A DNA stretch of 33,093 nt from UBA6136 sp964386975 (GCA_964386975.1 CAYLUS010000023.1:1-33093); one strand, 5' to 3'; counted from the first letter of the stretch, positions 1 through 8,714 are shown. Numbers and translations are program-made. The notes: generated by a model from the letters alone, not told the origin.

Positions 1-4
1 TTTA

Positions 5-81
5 TGGCGCGCCCGATACGATTTGAACGTACGACCTTCGCCTTCGGAGGGCGACACTCTATCCAACTGAGCTACGGGCGC
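5..81 (-). tRNA. tRNA-Arg (anticodon CCG)
   Basis: The minus strand folds into a full cloverleaf. The 7-bp acceptor stem pairs GCGCCCG with CGGGCGC, the anticodon stem pairs TCGCC with GGCGA, and the loop CTCCGAA gives anticodon CCG, which reads the arginine codon CGG. The T loop is TTCAAAT. The discriminator base is G and the CCA end is encoded at positions 5-7. It starts about 20 nt downstream of the rep stop codon on the same strand, so co-transcription with rep is possible. Confidence 0.95.
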
Positions 82-102
82 GTGATTAGATATTATAGCA
101 AG

Positions 103-2115
103 TCAGGGGGTCTTTAACAGGTCACGCAACTGGTTGATCGATGCCTGCCCCCGTGTTTTCAGAGTTTCAGGGTCTAGAGACTTTCTGGCGGACCACTCAA
201 GGTCGTCGCTGGGCAGTTCTTCTAGGAAGCGGCTGGGTTGGCGACTCTCAAGTTCTCCCCGCCGTTTGCGGTGGGTGCAGTAGCTCAGGGTGATGCGCTT
301 TTGGGCGCGGGTGATTCCAACATAGGCGAGCCGGCGCTCCTCCTCAACGGCCTTGGAGTCAATGCTGGCTTCATGGGGTAGTAGATTTTCCTCAACTCCG
401 GCAAGGTAGACGTAGGGAAATTCCAAGCCTTTTGATGCATGCAGTGTCATCAGGCTGACACGGTCCCCCTTTTCATCGTCCTCTTGACGCTCGAGAACAT
501 CAATCAGCATGACCTTGTTTACCAGATCTGCCAGTGTTGGTGGCGGCTCATCACTGCCATCCATTGCCATCTTGCGGAGCCAAGCGAGGAGTTCAGCAAC
601 CTTTTCCAGCCGGTTTCTGGCGGATTCGGGGCTCGGGGCGGTCTCGCGAATCCAGCCCTCATAGTCGACCTGACTGATCAGCGCCTCAACGGCATCCAGC
701 GGGTTTGAGCCTTCTGGCCAGCTTCTGGCCTCATCGATTAGGCGGGTGAATTCCAAGAGACGTCTTTGGGTCTGGGGAGTGAGTTGGCTCAACAGCCCCA
801 TTTCTCCGGCCGCTCTGAACAGCGCGATGTGCCGTTGGTTGGCATACGCCCCAACTTTTTCAAGTGTCGTCGGGCCGATTTCGCGTCTGGGTACGTTTGC
901 AATGCGGAGAAATGCACCGTCATCCTCGGGGTTCACGATCAGCCGCATGTATGCGATCAGGTCCTTGATTTCGGCTGCGCTGAAAAAGGATGTTCCACCC
1001 GTAATCGAGTAGGGGATGCTGTTCTCCCGAAGTGCTGTCTCAAAAACTCTGGCCTGATGATTGCTGCGATAAAGGATGGCGTAATCGCCAAAATCGCCAG
1101 CACTGCGGAATTTGTGATGAATCAGGTCGGATGCAATTTGCCTTGCCTCATGAACCTCATCCTTGTGATGCAGCACTTGAATTTTTTCTCCTTGATGCAG
1201 GGCACTCCAGAGTTTTTTCTCAATCGTGTGGGGGTTGTTGGCGATCAGCGTATTGGCTGCATGAAGGATTCTCTGGCTGGAGCGGTAGTTCTGCTCCAGC
1301 TTGATCACGGAGAGTCTTGGGAAATCGTCCTTGATTCGAACGATATTTTCGGGTTTGGCGCCCCGCCATGAATAAATGGATTGATCATCATCTCCCACAA
1401 CTGTGAATCTTCCGGTCTTGCCAACCAGCTGCCTGAGGAGTTGATACTGCGCCTCATTGGTGTCCTGATATTCATCGACCAGCAGATAGCGGATTTTGTT
1501 TTGCCAGGTTTCGAGAATGTCTGGGTGTTGGGTAAAGGCGAGGACCGGCTTCAGGATCAAATCATCAAAATCCAATGCGTTATAAGCCCGCATCTGCTCT
1601 ACATAGAGGGAATAGAGGTCCGCGGCACCCTCAAAACCGGCTTCATCATGGCCATCGGGATCCGTTGGGAGAACGAACTGATTTTTCCAGCGGCTGATTT
1701 GTTGGCGACAGCGGTCGCTATGGGCGGCATCCCACTTTGGGAAGTGATGCTGGATCAAATCCTTGATGAGGCTGTTCCGATCTTGCTCGTCGAAGAGGGT
1801 CAGACCCGACTTGTAGCCGATCGCCTGATGATGTTTGCGGACGATCTCAAGGCCAAGGGCATGAAAAGTAGAAATGCGGAGGCCGCGACTGTCCTGATCC
1901 TTGAGAAGGGACCCCACCCGGGATTTCATCTCACGAGCCGCTTTGTTAGTGAAAGTCACCGCGGTGATCTGGCGGGCAGGAAGGCCCTGACGGATCAGGT
2001 AAGCAATTTTCTCGGTTATGACCCGCGTTTTACCGCTGCCGGCACCTGCAACAACCAAAAGCGGTCTTTTGATTTCAGTAACAGCGGCATTCTGTTGTGG
2101 ATTAAGGCTGGACAA
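103..2115 (-). CDS. rep: ATP-dependent DNA helicase Rep (UvrD/Rep superfamily 1)
   Basis: A 670-residue superfamily 1A 3'-5' DNA helicase; E. coli Rep is close to this length. It helps replication forks pass protein roadblocks and restart. The Q motif (NPQQNAAV, residues 5-12) is followed by Walker A GAGSGKT at 24-30. Further on are the Walker B-type LLVDEYQDTN, the motif GDDDQSIYSWRGA, QNYRSS, and C-terminal motifs TLHASKGLEF and YVGITRAQ. The N-terminal wording LNPQQNAAV and the length favour Rep over UvrD or PcrA. The only usual start codon in frame after the upstream stop is a TTG at 2113-2115, with a weak ribosome-binding site. ubiK lies upstream on the same strand, 36 bp away. Confidence 0.93.
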   Translation of the reverse strand: MSSLNPQQNAAVTEIKRPLLVVAGAGSGKTRVITEKIAYLIRQGLPARQITAVTFTNKAAREMKSRVGSLLKDQDSRGLRISTFHALGLEIVRKHHQAIGYKSGLTLFDEQDRNSLIKDLIQHHFPKWDAAHSDRCRQQISRWKNQFVLPTDPDGHDEAGFEGAADLYSLYVEQMRAYNALDFDDLILKPVLAFTQHPDILETWQNKIRYLLVDEYQDTNEAQYQLLRQLVGKTGRFTVVGDDDQSIYSWRGAKPENIVRIKDDFPRLSVIKLEQNYRSSQRILHAANTLIANNPHTIEKKLWSALHQGEKIQVLHHKDEVHEARQIASDLIHHKFRSAGDFGDYAILYRSNHQARVFETALRENSIPYSITGGTSFFSAAEIKDLIAYMRLIVNPEDDGAFLRIANVPRREIGPTTLEKVGAYANQRHIALFRAAGEMGLLSQLTPQTQRRLLEFTRLIDEARSWPEGSNPLDAVEALISQVDYEGWIRETAPSPESARNRLEKVAELLAWLRKMAMDGSDEPPPTLADLVNKVMLIDVLERQEDDEKGDRVSLMTLHASKGLEFPYVYLAGVEENLLPHEASIDSKAVEEERRLAYVGITRAQKRITLSYCTHRKRRGELESRQPSRFLEELPSDDLEWSARKSLDPETLKTRGQASINQLRDLLKTP

Positions 2116-2151
2116 AATCGGGCTTTTGAGCCAGTGGTTTACGCTTAGGGG

Positions 2152-2403
2152 TTAAACCGGGGTTTGGGGGTTTTCTAATTCCGCGATGCGTTTTTCCAGA
2201 TCTCGGAGTTGCTCCCGCGTTCTCTGGAGGACCGCTTTCTGTACATCGAACTCCTCTCGAGTCACCAGATTCATCCTCGCAAAAGAGGACTGGAGGATTG
2301 CAAGGAAGGTGTTTTCAACATCATGCTTCATGAGCTTGAGGTCGGGGGGCACGGCACCTGCCAGCCGTTTTGCTAGATCATTAAGGGTTGTTGGATCAAA
2401 CAT
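2152..2403 (-). CDS. ubiK: UbiK-family ubiquinone biosynthesis accessory factor (BMFP domain)
   Basis: An 83-residue small helical protein of the UbiK/YqiC (BMFP) family. Family members help aerobic ubiquinone biosynthesis by binding UbiJ and lipids. The N-terminal half, including LNDLAKRLAGAVPPDL, is amphipathic. The C-terminal half, about residues 48-78, is a coiled coil beginning at the family-typical segment VTREEFDVQ and ending in LRDLEKRIAELE. The ATG start is at 2401-2403 with a weak ribosome-binding site. It lies directly upstream of rep in the same direction. UbiJ is not in the window. Confidence 0.88.
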   Translation of the reverse strand: MFDPTTLNDLAKRLAGAVPPDLKLMKHDVENTFLAILQSSFARMNLVTREEFDVQKAVLQRTREQLRDLEKRIAELENPQTPV

Positions 2404-2450
2404 GGAGCGTGCTCAGATGAATGGCGTCAAGTTATGAGTTGGAAACCGTC

Positions 2451-3425
2451 TCAAAATCCACAAACCGGGCAATCGTCGGGATTTTCGACAATACGGTACA
2501 TGATATCGCTCCCCGCGTAGTAGGGCTGGTACCATACGCCGCCATACTCGAAGAACTGCATGCCATTGATTTTCTTGGTCATGGCCGCCTGAGGGATCTG
2601 ATCAACCATGATGCCTGGTGGCGGCCGCACGACCTTGTATTCATTATTGAACGATTCGTAGAAAGCCCCGCCGCAGTCCTGGTAGGTGCGGCTCTCAAGG
2701 AAGACGGGTGAACAATTGCTGGGCAGGTATTTGACGGTTGCCCCCGGCGGCGGCGGGACCAGTGTGTAGCCCTTGCCGTCCGAGGCTTGTGTGAGATAGG
2801 CACCGTTTGAATAGTAGTAGGGTGTGCCATTGACCACCGTGGTGGCGTAGGTGTTGGGGAGCGTTGTCAGCGTTGAACCGAGCATCATCCCGCTCATGGA
2901 GCCCATCATCATGCCCGAATAAAAACCACCCCAGCTGCCTCCGTAGTAGAAGGGCACAAAACCAGCGCCATAGTACCCCGCATAATCGTAGCGATGGTTG
3001 TAGTCATAGGCTCGGTCGAATTCACTGCGGTTCTGCAGATGGTTCGCATCCTCCTGCAAGCGTTGATTGTGAATGGCCTGCTCTGGCTGGCTTTCATGAG
3101 CTTGGGCCAGGTCTCGATTATCGCTTTGAGTTTGGCTGCGCGAAGCCCAATCCTGGCTCACACCGCTCTCTGAAGAGGAGCCGCGAATACTTCCGAGTCC
3201 GCCACCACCAAAGTGGCCGGCCCCAATGCCATCTCCACCATAGCGCAGTGCATCCCCGCCGGAATAACCGCCGCCGCCGAAGGCGCCCCCTCCGGCGCGA
3301 TCCCCAAAGCCTGCCATTCGCACTCCACTAAAACCATGGCTATCGGCAAATGTGGGGGCAAAAACCAGACAGATGAGACAGGAAACAAGGGTCAATGGCC
3401 GCCTACGTTTAGGCATGATGCTCAC
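2451..3425 (-). CDS. secreted glycine/tyrosine-rich protein with DUF6515-type repeats
   Basis: A 324-residue exported protein of unknown function. After a basic start (PKRRRP), a hydrophobic stretch at residues 10-27 looks like a signal peptide. Next come a glycine-rich segment at about 30-80, a polar Q/N/E-rich linker at about 85-140, and a G/Y/M-rich stretch at about 145-185. The C-terminal part repeats a unit of the form YYY-NG-Y...YxVVxPPPGxxVxxLP: one copy has LVPPPPG, one has VVRPPPG, and a third is degenerate. This resembles DUF6515 proteins. Several C-terminal cysteines (DCGG, DCPVCGF) could form disulfides. The start is a GTG whose last bases form GTGA with the upstream gene's stop, so translation is probably coupled. 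An ATG three codons later is an alternative. Confidence 0.75.
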   Translation of the reverse strand: MSIMPKRRRPLTLVSCLICLVFAPTFADSHGFSGVRMAGFGDRAGGGAFGGGGYSGGDALRYGGDGIGAGHFGGGGLGSIRGSSSESGVSQDWASRSQTQSDNRDLAQAHESQPEQAIHNQRLQEDANHLQNRSEFDRAYDYNHRYDYAGYYGAGFVPFYYGGSWGGFYSGMMMGSMSGMMLGSTLTTLPNTYATTVVNGTPYYYSNGAYLTQASDGKGYTLVPPPPGATVKYLPSNCSPVFLESRTYQDCGGAFYESFNNEYKVVRPPPGIMVDQIPQAAMTKKINGMQFFEYGGVWYQPYYAGSDIMYRIVENPDDCPVCGF

Positions 3426-4246
3426 GGAGCAACCCCCTCTCGAGCGGCTGGCTTGCCCTTGGGTTTGGTCTCCATCTGAGCGGCTTTCAAGAAAGGGAGT
3501 CGGACGGCTGAAGGCGGAATTTGAGGATTGAAAAGGTGATCTGGAAGACGTGAGATCAGATCAAAGTCCGACAGGATGGCCGTGTATTGCGGTGAATTCG
3601 GGAGCGTTTTGTAGGTGATGATCAGCTTCCTGGGGAGCGGGAGCTTTCCTTCCTCAATCCAAATTTGCCAGTCGATGAGCCGATCCAGAAACGCAAGGTG
3701 ACGGCAAGGAATGCCATTGACGATAGAGGGTCCGACGACAAAGCCTTTGACGACCGACTTGAGCAGGGTTTTAGCTGGATCGGAGGTCAGGAAGTCAGCC
3801 AGTGGTGGCGAGAATTTGAGCTGGTTGATCGTGAACTCCAACGCCTTGTCGCTATTGCCTTTCAACGTCTCTTGGGCGAAGTTGCCAGTTTCAGGTTCAT
3901 AAAGATGAATGGATTGTCCATCGAACCAAAACTGCTTATGGCCTACCTCGGCTTGCTGATCAACGTAAATGCCATTGGGTCTTTTGAGGCGAAATTGGGT
4001 GCTGGCAGCGAATGAGATTTTCTGTCCGGAGGGCAGCACATCGTCAAAATCAATGCGCGCGCTGAAGCTCATGTATTTGGCTTCCCGGAGGTAATTACCC
4101 ATTTCATTGATCAGTAGCCGCGCCTCAGGCTCGATCGGCTCGATGTTGGCCTTGTCTTTACTTGCCGGAACGGCAAGAGCTCCCATCGCAGGGAGTGCCA
4201 TCAGTGCGAGGAGGATCCATCCCCGGATATGTCTGAACGATGTCAT
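3422..4246 (-). CDS. DUF2092-family periplasmic protein (LolA-like fold expected)
   Basis: A 274-residue exported protein matching the DUF2092 family, whose members are related to the lipoprotein carrier fold of LolA/LolB. A signal peptide occupies about residues 1-25 (WILLALMALPAMGALA). The mature part begins with a helix (ARLLINEMGNYLREAK) and continues with beta-rich segments including FRLKRPNGIYVD, FWFDGQSIHLYEPE and the late DFDLISRLPDHLFNP. The ATG at 4244-4246 was chosen because the hydrophobic segment follows it at once; longer upstream starts add residues that do not look like a signal. Its stop overlaps the start of the DUF6515-like gene by 4 nt. The substrate is unknown; binding a hydrophobic ligand is inferred from the fold family. 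Confidence 0.8.
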   Translation of the reverse strand: MTSFRHIRGWILLALMALPAMGALAVPASKDKANIEPIEPEARLLINEMGNYLREAKYMSFSARIDFDDVLPSGQKISFAASTQFRLKRPNGIYVDQQAEVGHKQFWFDGQSIHLYEPETGNFAQETLKGNSDKALEFTINQLKFSPPLADFLTSDPAKTLLKSVVKGFVVGPSIVNGIPCRHLAFLDRLIDWQIWIEEGKLPLPRKLIITYKTLPNSPQYTAILSDFDLISRLPDHLFNPQIPPSAVRLPFLKAAQMETKPKGKPAAREGVAP

Positions 4247-4421
4247 ACAGTAAGCTTCTCTCGGGGGGGGGTCAGGATGCCCGACGTTATTCTCCGACAG
4301 AGCCAATATCGGGAAAGCTGCGTTCATTCAGCGGGGTCACTGAGACAGTTGCTCGAGGGCTTGCAGGCCAGCCAAAAGAGGGTTGCTGTCTTGGATTCTG
4401 GCCCATCTTAGCTAAAGATTC

Positions 4422-4498
4422 TGGCGCCCCGAACACGATTCGAACGTGTGGCCTTTCCCTTAGGAGGGGAATGCTCTATCCAGCTGAGCTACCGGGGC
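4422..4498 (-). tRNA. tRNA-Arg (anticodon CCT)
   Basis: A minus-strand cloverleaf. The acceptor stem GCCCCGG pairs with TCGGGGC (last pair G-U), the D stem GCTC pairs with GAGC, and the anticodon stem TTCCC pairs with GGGAA. The loop CTCCTAA gives anticodon CCT, reading AGG. The T stem is ACACG/CGTGT with loop TTCGAAT. The discriminator is G and the CCA is encoded at 4422-4424. It is the second arginine tRNA of the window and lies upstream of the DUF2092 gene on the same strand. Confidence 0.95.
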
Positions 4499-4701
4499 AT
4501 GATGACGCATTTTAGCATGGCTTCAGTCAAGGCCTCAGTCGCCAATGAGGTCGCTCACGAGTACACTTCACCCTGAATTTATCATCGTGGTCCTAATGTG
4601 CCGGTGCGCGGGTGATTGATCGAAGAGCGGAGCGCTTTTGCAGAGGCAGGGTAGATCTGGCCAGTATCCTCAGTTAAGGACCGCATTCAGGATTTCAGCG
4701 A

Positions 4702-5139
4702 ATGGCGATCGTCTCGACCAGTACGAAATTGATGTACAGCCCGATCGAAATGTATGAGTTGGTCAATGACGTCAGCTCGTACCCGAACTACATTCCCATG
4801 TGTTCGGAGGTCAAGCTAATCTCAAAAACACCAGAAAAGCTGAAGGCTTCGATTACGATGTCCAAGGGCAAGATCAAACTCAGTTTTACTACCGAAAACA
4901 CCATGCAGATTGGTCGATCCATCCAGATGCATCTGGTTGAAGGACCGTTCAAACGGCTCCATGGCTTGTGGCTCTTTGAGCCGCTGGGTGAGACCGGTTG
5001 TACGGTTACGTTCAGACTCGAGTTCGAGTTTGCCAATGCGCTCTTGAACGTTGCATTTGGTGGATTTTTTCGGGAGGTCGGCGGATCTATGGTCGATGCG
5101 TTTAGCCGACAGGCCGCATTGAAGTATGGTACCCGGTGA
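4702..5139 (+). CDS. ratA: RatA / COQ10-family START-like protein
   Basis: A 145-residue single-domain START/SRPBCC protein. E. coli RatA (145 to 158 residues depending on start) was described as a ribosome-association toxin, while mitochondrial Coq10 homologues bind ubiquinone. Seen here are the family patterns SPIEMYELVNDVSSYPNYIPMC near the start, WLFEPLGETGCTVTFRLEFEF in the middle, and the C-terminal helix FREVGGSMVDAFSRQAALKYG. In many gammaproteobacteria ratA is followed by ratB (rnfH); here the next gene is darP and no ratB is seen. The stop overlaps an ATG (TGATG), opening a 29-codon ORF that runs to 5228. Confidence 0.88.
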   Translation: MAIVSTSTKLMYSPIEMYELVNDVSSYPNYIPMCSEVKLISKTPEKLKASITMSKGKIKLSFTTENTMQIGRSIQMHLVEGPFKRLHGLWLFEPLGETGCTVTFRLEFEFANALLNVAFGGFFREVGGSMVDAFSRQAALKYGTR

Positions 5140-5151
5140 TGTACGGAAGAG

Positions 5152-5757
5152 ATGGTTTGGCGGCGACGGTCCCTGTCTGTGTCGAAGACGAGGGCCAATT
5201 TTACAGATGGGGTAATTGGCTTGATTGATCATGACGAGGATGTGATTGAGGAAGACCTCTTCAATCGCCGTGGCCCCAGCAAGAGTAGTTTGAAGCGCAA
5301 GAGTACGGCACTTCGCGATTTGGGTCAGGAGTTGATGGACCTTTCTGTAACCCAACTGAACACATTGGATCTGCCAGAGCAGTTGCTCGAGGCTGTAATA
5401 ACCGGCCAATCCATCAAGGCGCACGGAGGGCTGCTTCGTCAAAAGAAGTTCATTGGCAAGCTCTTGCGATCCATGGATGCAGAGCCAATTGAGCAGGGTC
5501 TTAGTAAGATTCGGGGTGAGAGTGCCGAGCAGGCGCGAGTTCTTCATCAATGCGAACAATGGCGTGACCGCATGATCGAGTCAGGGGATGAGGTGATCAA
5601 CCAGTTCATGGGCCAATATCCGGACGCCGAAAGGCAGCGGCTCAGGCAGCTCGTAAAAGGCGCACGGATGGAGGCTGAGCAGAGTCAACCCAAAAAATCG
5701 GCGAGAATGCTATTTCGCTATCTTCGAGAAGTCGTGACGCTTGGGTCGCTCGACTGA
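5152..5757 (+). CDS. darP: ribosome biogenesis factor DarP (YjgA, DUF615)
   Basis: A YjgA/DarP-family protein, which binds late 50S precursors and helps ribosomal subunit assembly. The core starts at DLFNRRGPSKSSLKRKSTA and carries the family features LRDLGQELMDLS, RRQKKFIGKLLR-like (here LLRQKKFIGKLLRSMD) and the C-terminal RQLVKGARMEAEQ...RMLFRYLREVV. The given ATG adds an unusual arginine-rich leader. A TTG at 5221 gives a start just before the conserved acidic segment (IDHDEDVIEEDLF), with a GGGG stretch about 8 nt ahead, and may be the true start. The gene follows ratA by 12 bp. Confidence 0.85.
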   Translation: MVWRRRSLSVSKTRANFTDGVIGLIDHDEDVIEEDLFNRRGPSKSSLKRKSTALRDLGQELMDLSVTQLNTLDLPEQLLEAVITGQSIKAHGGLLRQKKFIGKLLRSMDAEPIEQGLSKIRGESAEQARVLHQCEQWRDRMIESGDEVINQFMGQYPDAERQRLRQLVKGARMEAEQSQPKKSARMLFRYLREVVTLGSLD

Positions 5758-5848
5758 CTCTCCGTATTGATCGGCGCAACAATCCCCGCCCTCCCCCTTA
5801 AACCTTATGGACTCGGGCAAGTCGCGTTAAACTTTCCCCATATCATTC

Positions 5849-6868
5849 ATGCCGGACCTGTTCTTGGAGTTGATTCTGCTCGGCCTTGCCGCATTCAGTT
5901 CGCTGGTGCTTACCGGTGTGGTGAGGACCTATGCGCTTCGGCGACTTCTGGATGTGCCGAATGAACGAAGCTCCCATCAAAGTCCTACCCCAAGGGGCGG
6001 TGGTATTGCAATCGTGCTGACCTTTGTCATGGTCAGCATCGCCCTGACATTCCTTGTTGATCCTGAATTTCGGCGTTTATGGGCGATCCTTGGTGTTCTT
6101 CCTCTCGCGCTGATTGGGTTGATCGACGATCACGGTCATGTGCCTGCGCGCTGGCGGCTTCTGATCCAGTTCGCCTGTGTGATCTGGGGGGGCATGTGGA
6201 TTGTGGGAGGACAGCTTGAAGGCGTCGATGGCCTGGATTTGGCTTTACATTGGATGGGTGCAATTACCGCGGTGGTTTTTGTGGTTTGGTATATCAACCT
6301 CTTCAATTTCATGGATGGAATTGATGGCATTGCCGGTGTTGAAGCGATCACGCTCACGCTTTCTGCCGCCGCGATTGAAATGTTCCTTGGAAAAGGAAAC
6401 CTCAACGATGTGCTGCTTTTGCTTTTGCTGGCCCTCTCGGTAGCAGGTTTTCTCTGCTGGAACTGGCCACCGGCTCGGATTTTCATGGGGGATGTTGGAA
6501 GCAGTTCAATGGGATATTTGCTCTCAGTGCTCGCCCTGCTCTCAATGGTCACCGGTGCCTTGCGTCTGGAGGTTTGGTTGATTTTGGCGGCGGCCTTCAT
6601 TGTCGATGCCTCGTTGACGCTGATCGTCCGCTTTTTTCGAGGCGAGCGTTGGTATGAGGCGCACCGAAGTCATGGCTACCAGCATGCCTCGCGCAGATGG
6701 CAAAGCCACCGAGCGGTGAGCCTCGCATTTGTCGGCATCAATTTGTTATGGCTATTGCCGATTGCGGCGCTGGTTGCCCTGAATCCTGACCTCAAATGGC
6801 CGCTGCTTCTGCTGGCTTATCTTCCTCTGATCTGGGCCGCCTGGTGGCTCGGGGCAGGCCGTCCCTGA
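5849..6868 (+). CDS. WecA/WbpL-type polyprenyl-phosphate glycosyl-1-phosphate transferase
   Basis: A 339-residue integral inner-membrane enzyme of glycosyltransferase family 4 (MraY/WecA). It moves a sugar-1-phosphate from a UDP-sugar onto undecaprenyl phosphate, the first step of O-antigen or other surface-glycan assembly. Visible motifs are NERSSHQSPTPRGGG after the first membrane helix, the acidic IDDHGHVPARWR, the catalytic-loop NFMDGIDGIAGVEA, the signature FMGDVGSSSMGYLLS, and the cytoplasmic HRSHGYQHASRRW. About ten hydrophobic segments are present. It is followed after 13 bp by a WbpM-like dehydratase, the pairing seen with Pseudomonas wbpL-wbpM. Sugar specificity cannot be read from the sequence; N-acetylfucosamine or QuiNAc types are possible by analogy. 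Confidence 0.87.
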   Translation: MPDLFLELILLGLAAFSSLVLTGVVRTYALRRLLDVPNERSSHQSPTPRGGGIAIVLTFVMVSIALTFLVDPEFRRLWAILGVLPLALIGLIDDHGHVPARWRLLIQFACVIWGGMWIVGGQLEGVDGLDLALHWMGAITAVVFVVWYINLFNFMDGIDGIAGVEAITLTLSAAAIEMFLGKGNLNDVLLLLLLALSVAGFLCWNWPPARIFMGDVGSSSMGYLLSVLALLSMVTGALRLEVWLILAAAFIVDASLTLIVRFFRGERWYEAHRSHGYQHASRRWQSHRAVSLAFVGINLLWLLPIAALVALNPDLKWPLLLLAYLPLIWAAWWLGAGRP

Positions 6869-6881
6869 CAGGCTACGATCC

Positions 6882-8714
6882 GTGATACCTCCAAAGCTTC
6901 GCTTGCGTCTCCTGGTTTTTTTGCATGATCTCGTGATGGTCGTGCTTGCTTGGCTAGGTGCTTACTGGCTTCGGTTCAATCTGGCGCTGCCTCCAGCTGA
7001 ATACATCGATGGGGCCATTACTGGGCTGCCCGTCGTTCTTTTTTTTCAGGCAATTGTATTCTCAGGTCTGGGTCTCTATCGCGGTGTATGGCGTTTTGCA
7101 TCGGTACCTGATCTCATTCGAATAGCCAAAGCTGCCCTGATCGGGGTCATGCTGCTGGCGGTAGTGCTCTACCTCTATAACCGACTGCAGTGGGTGCCTC
7201 GCTCGGTTTTGCCGCTCACCGTGATTCTGCAGATTCTTTTTTTGGCGGGTCCTCGGCTGGTTTACCGGATGTGGAAGGACCAGGGAGTAAGGCTTTCCGG
7301 TGGACGAAGAGCCCTGGTGGTTGGGGCCGGCAGGGCTGCTGAGCTTCTGGTCCGGGATTTGATGCGGGTCAGGGACGCGCGCTTTGAGGCCGTTGCTCTG
7401 GTTGATGACAGCCCTCAAAAGAAAGGCAGTGAAATTCATGGTATCCGGGTGCGGGGAAGCTGCGACCAGATTCCCCAACTGGTTCGGGAATTGGATATAG
7501 AGGTTGTGCTCATTGCACTTCCCTCGGCAACACAGTCTCAGATGCGTCGCATTGTTGAGATCTGTGAAACAGCCGGTGTCGGCTTTCTGACCTTGCCCTC
7601 GGTTCAGGAAATGTTGTCAGAGCAGCTCTCAAATAGCCTCAGGGAGGTCTCTATCGAGGACCTTCTCGGTCGAAGTCCCGTTCATCTGGATCGCAAGACG
7701 ATGGAGGGCAGCGTCAGCGGCGCCAGTATTTTGGTTACCGGTGGCGGCGGCTCGATTGGATCTGAATTGTGTCGTCAGTTGGCCCGATTTGTGCCCCGAT
7801 GCTTGACGATTTTCGAGCAGTCCGAGTTCAACCTGTATCGAATCGAGCAAGCGCTTCGGTTTGAGTTTCCGGACCTTTGCATTCAAACCATCCTTGGGGA
7901 CGTAACAGATCCGGCTGCCATTGAAGCCGCATTATCAGTTGCGCGCCCCGATATCCTCTTTCATGCGGCAGCCTACAAACATGTCCCGCTCTTGCAGGCA
8001 CAGGTGCGAGAGGCCGTTCACAACAATATCATTGGAACGCGAATCGTAGCTGATGCGGCAGTCCGTAATCAGGTTTCCAAGTTTGTTCTGATTTCAACCG
8101 ACAAAGCGGTTCGGCCAACAAACGTGATGGGGGCTACTAAGCGAGCAGCAGAAAAGTTGGTCCAATCCATGAATTCCTTGGGATCGACCCGATTCATCAC
8201 GGTACGATTCGGTAATGTTCTTGATTCTGCAGGTAGTGTTGTGCCGCTCTTTCGGGAGCAAATTCGAAGGGGGGGGCCTGTGACGGTAACGCACCCGGAA
8301 GTCACGCGCTATTTCATGACGATCCCCGAGGCCTGCCAACTCATCATGCAGGCCGCCACTGTGGGCCTGGGGGGGGAAATTTTCGTTTTAGATATGGGAG
8401 AGCCTATTCTGATTCGGTACTTAGCTGAACAAATGATTCGGCTGTCCGGAAAAAGGATCGGGACCGATATCGAGATCTCCTATGTAGGTCTACGTCCTGG
8501 CGAGAAAATGACCGAGGAATTGTTCTTGGAGGATGAGCGGCCCATGCCAACGCCACATAAAAAGCTGCTGCTGGCTCGCTCGGTCGATCTTGATCAGTAC
8601 GCCATCAATGCGAAAATCGACGATCTCGCAGCTCTTGCGGCGAGGTTTGATCAGGATCGTCTACTGACCGAGCTTAAGAGGCTTGTGCCAGAGTTCGAAG
8701 ATGAAAAAGCCTGA
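6882..8714 (+). CDS. WbpM/FlaA1/PglF-type UDP-sugar 4,6-dehydratase, membrane-bound
   Basis: A 610-residue long-form nucleoside-diphosphate-sugar dehydratase. About four N-terminal transmembrane helices (to near residue 115) are followed by a first Rossmann segment (VVGAGRAAELLV) and then the catalytic SDR domain starting ILVTGGGGSIGSELCRQ near residue 280. The catalytic stretch STDKAVRPTNVMGATKR has Met in place of the usual SDR Tyr, as is normal for WbpM and PglF. It ends with YVGLRPGEKMTEELF. The enzyme makes UDP-4-keto-6-deoxy-GlcNAc for surface glycans. The start is GTG at 6882, 13 bp after the WecA-type gene, so the two form an operon. Confidence 0.88.
   Translation: MIPPKLRLRLLVFLHDLVMVVLAWLGAYWLRFNLALPPAEYIDGAITGLPVVLFFQAIVFSGLGLYRGVWRFASVPDLIRIAKAALIGVMLLAVVLYLYNRLQWVPRSVLPLTVILQILFLAGPRLVYRMWKDQGVRLSGGRRALVVGAGRAAELLVRDLMRVRDARFEAVALVDDSPQKKGSEIHGIRVRGSCDQIPQLVRELDIEVVLIALPSATQSQMRRIVEICETAGVGFLTLPSVQEMLSEQLSNSLREVSIEDLLGRSPVHLDRKTMEGSVSGASILVTGGGGSIGSELCRQLARFVPRCLTIFEQSEFNLYRIEQALRFEFPDLCIQTILGDVTDPAAIEAALSVARPDILFHAAAYKHVPLLQAQVREAVHNNIIGTRIVADAAVRNQVSKFVLISTDKAVRPTNVMGATKRAAEKLVQSMNSLGSTRFITVRFGNVLDSAGSVVPLFREQIRRGGPVTVTHPEVTRYFMTIPEACQLIMQAATVGLGGEIFVLDMGEPILIRYLAEQMIRLSGKRIGTDIEISYVGLRPGEKMTEELFLEDERPMPTPHKKLLLARSVDLDQYAINAKIDDLAALAARFDQDRLLTELKRLVPEFEDEKA

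Noticed and set aside
439..2148. Long plus-strand reading frames across rep
   Set aside because: They mirror the rep coding strand. The minus-strand protein has every helicase motif, while the plus-strand frames show no recognisable domain.
4623..4639. Mini-terminator AAGAGCG-GAG-CGCTTTT upstream of ratA
   Set aside because: The stem is short with a G-U end pair, and there is no plus-strand transcript upstream that it would stop.
4822..5559. 245-codon minus-strand frame opposite ratA and darP
   Set aside because: Shadow frame spanning two well-supported genes; composition is unlike a real protein.
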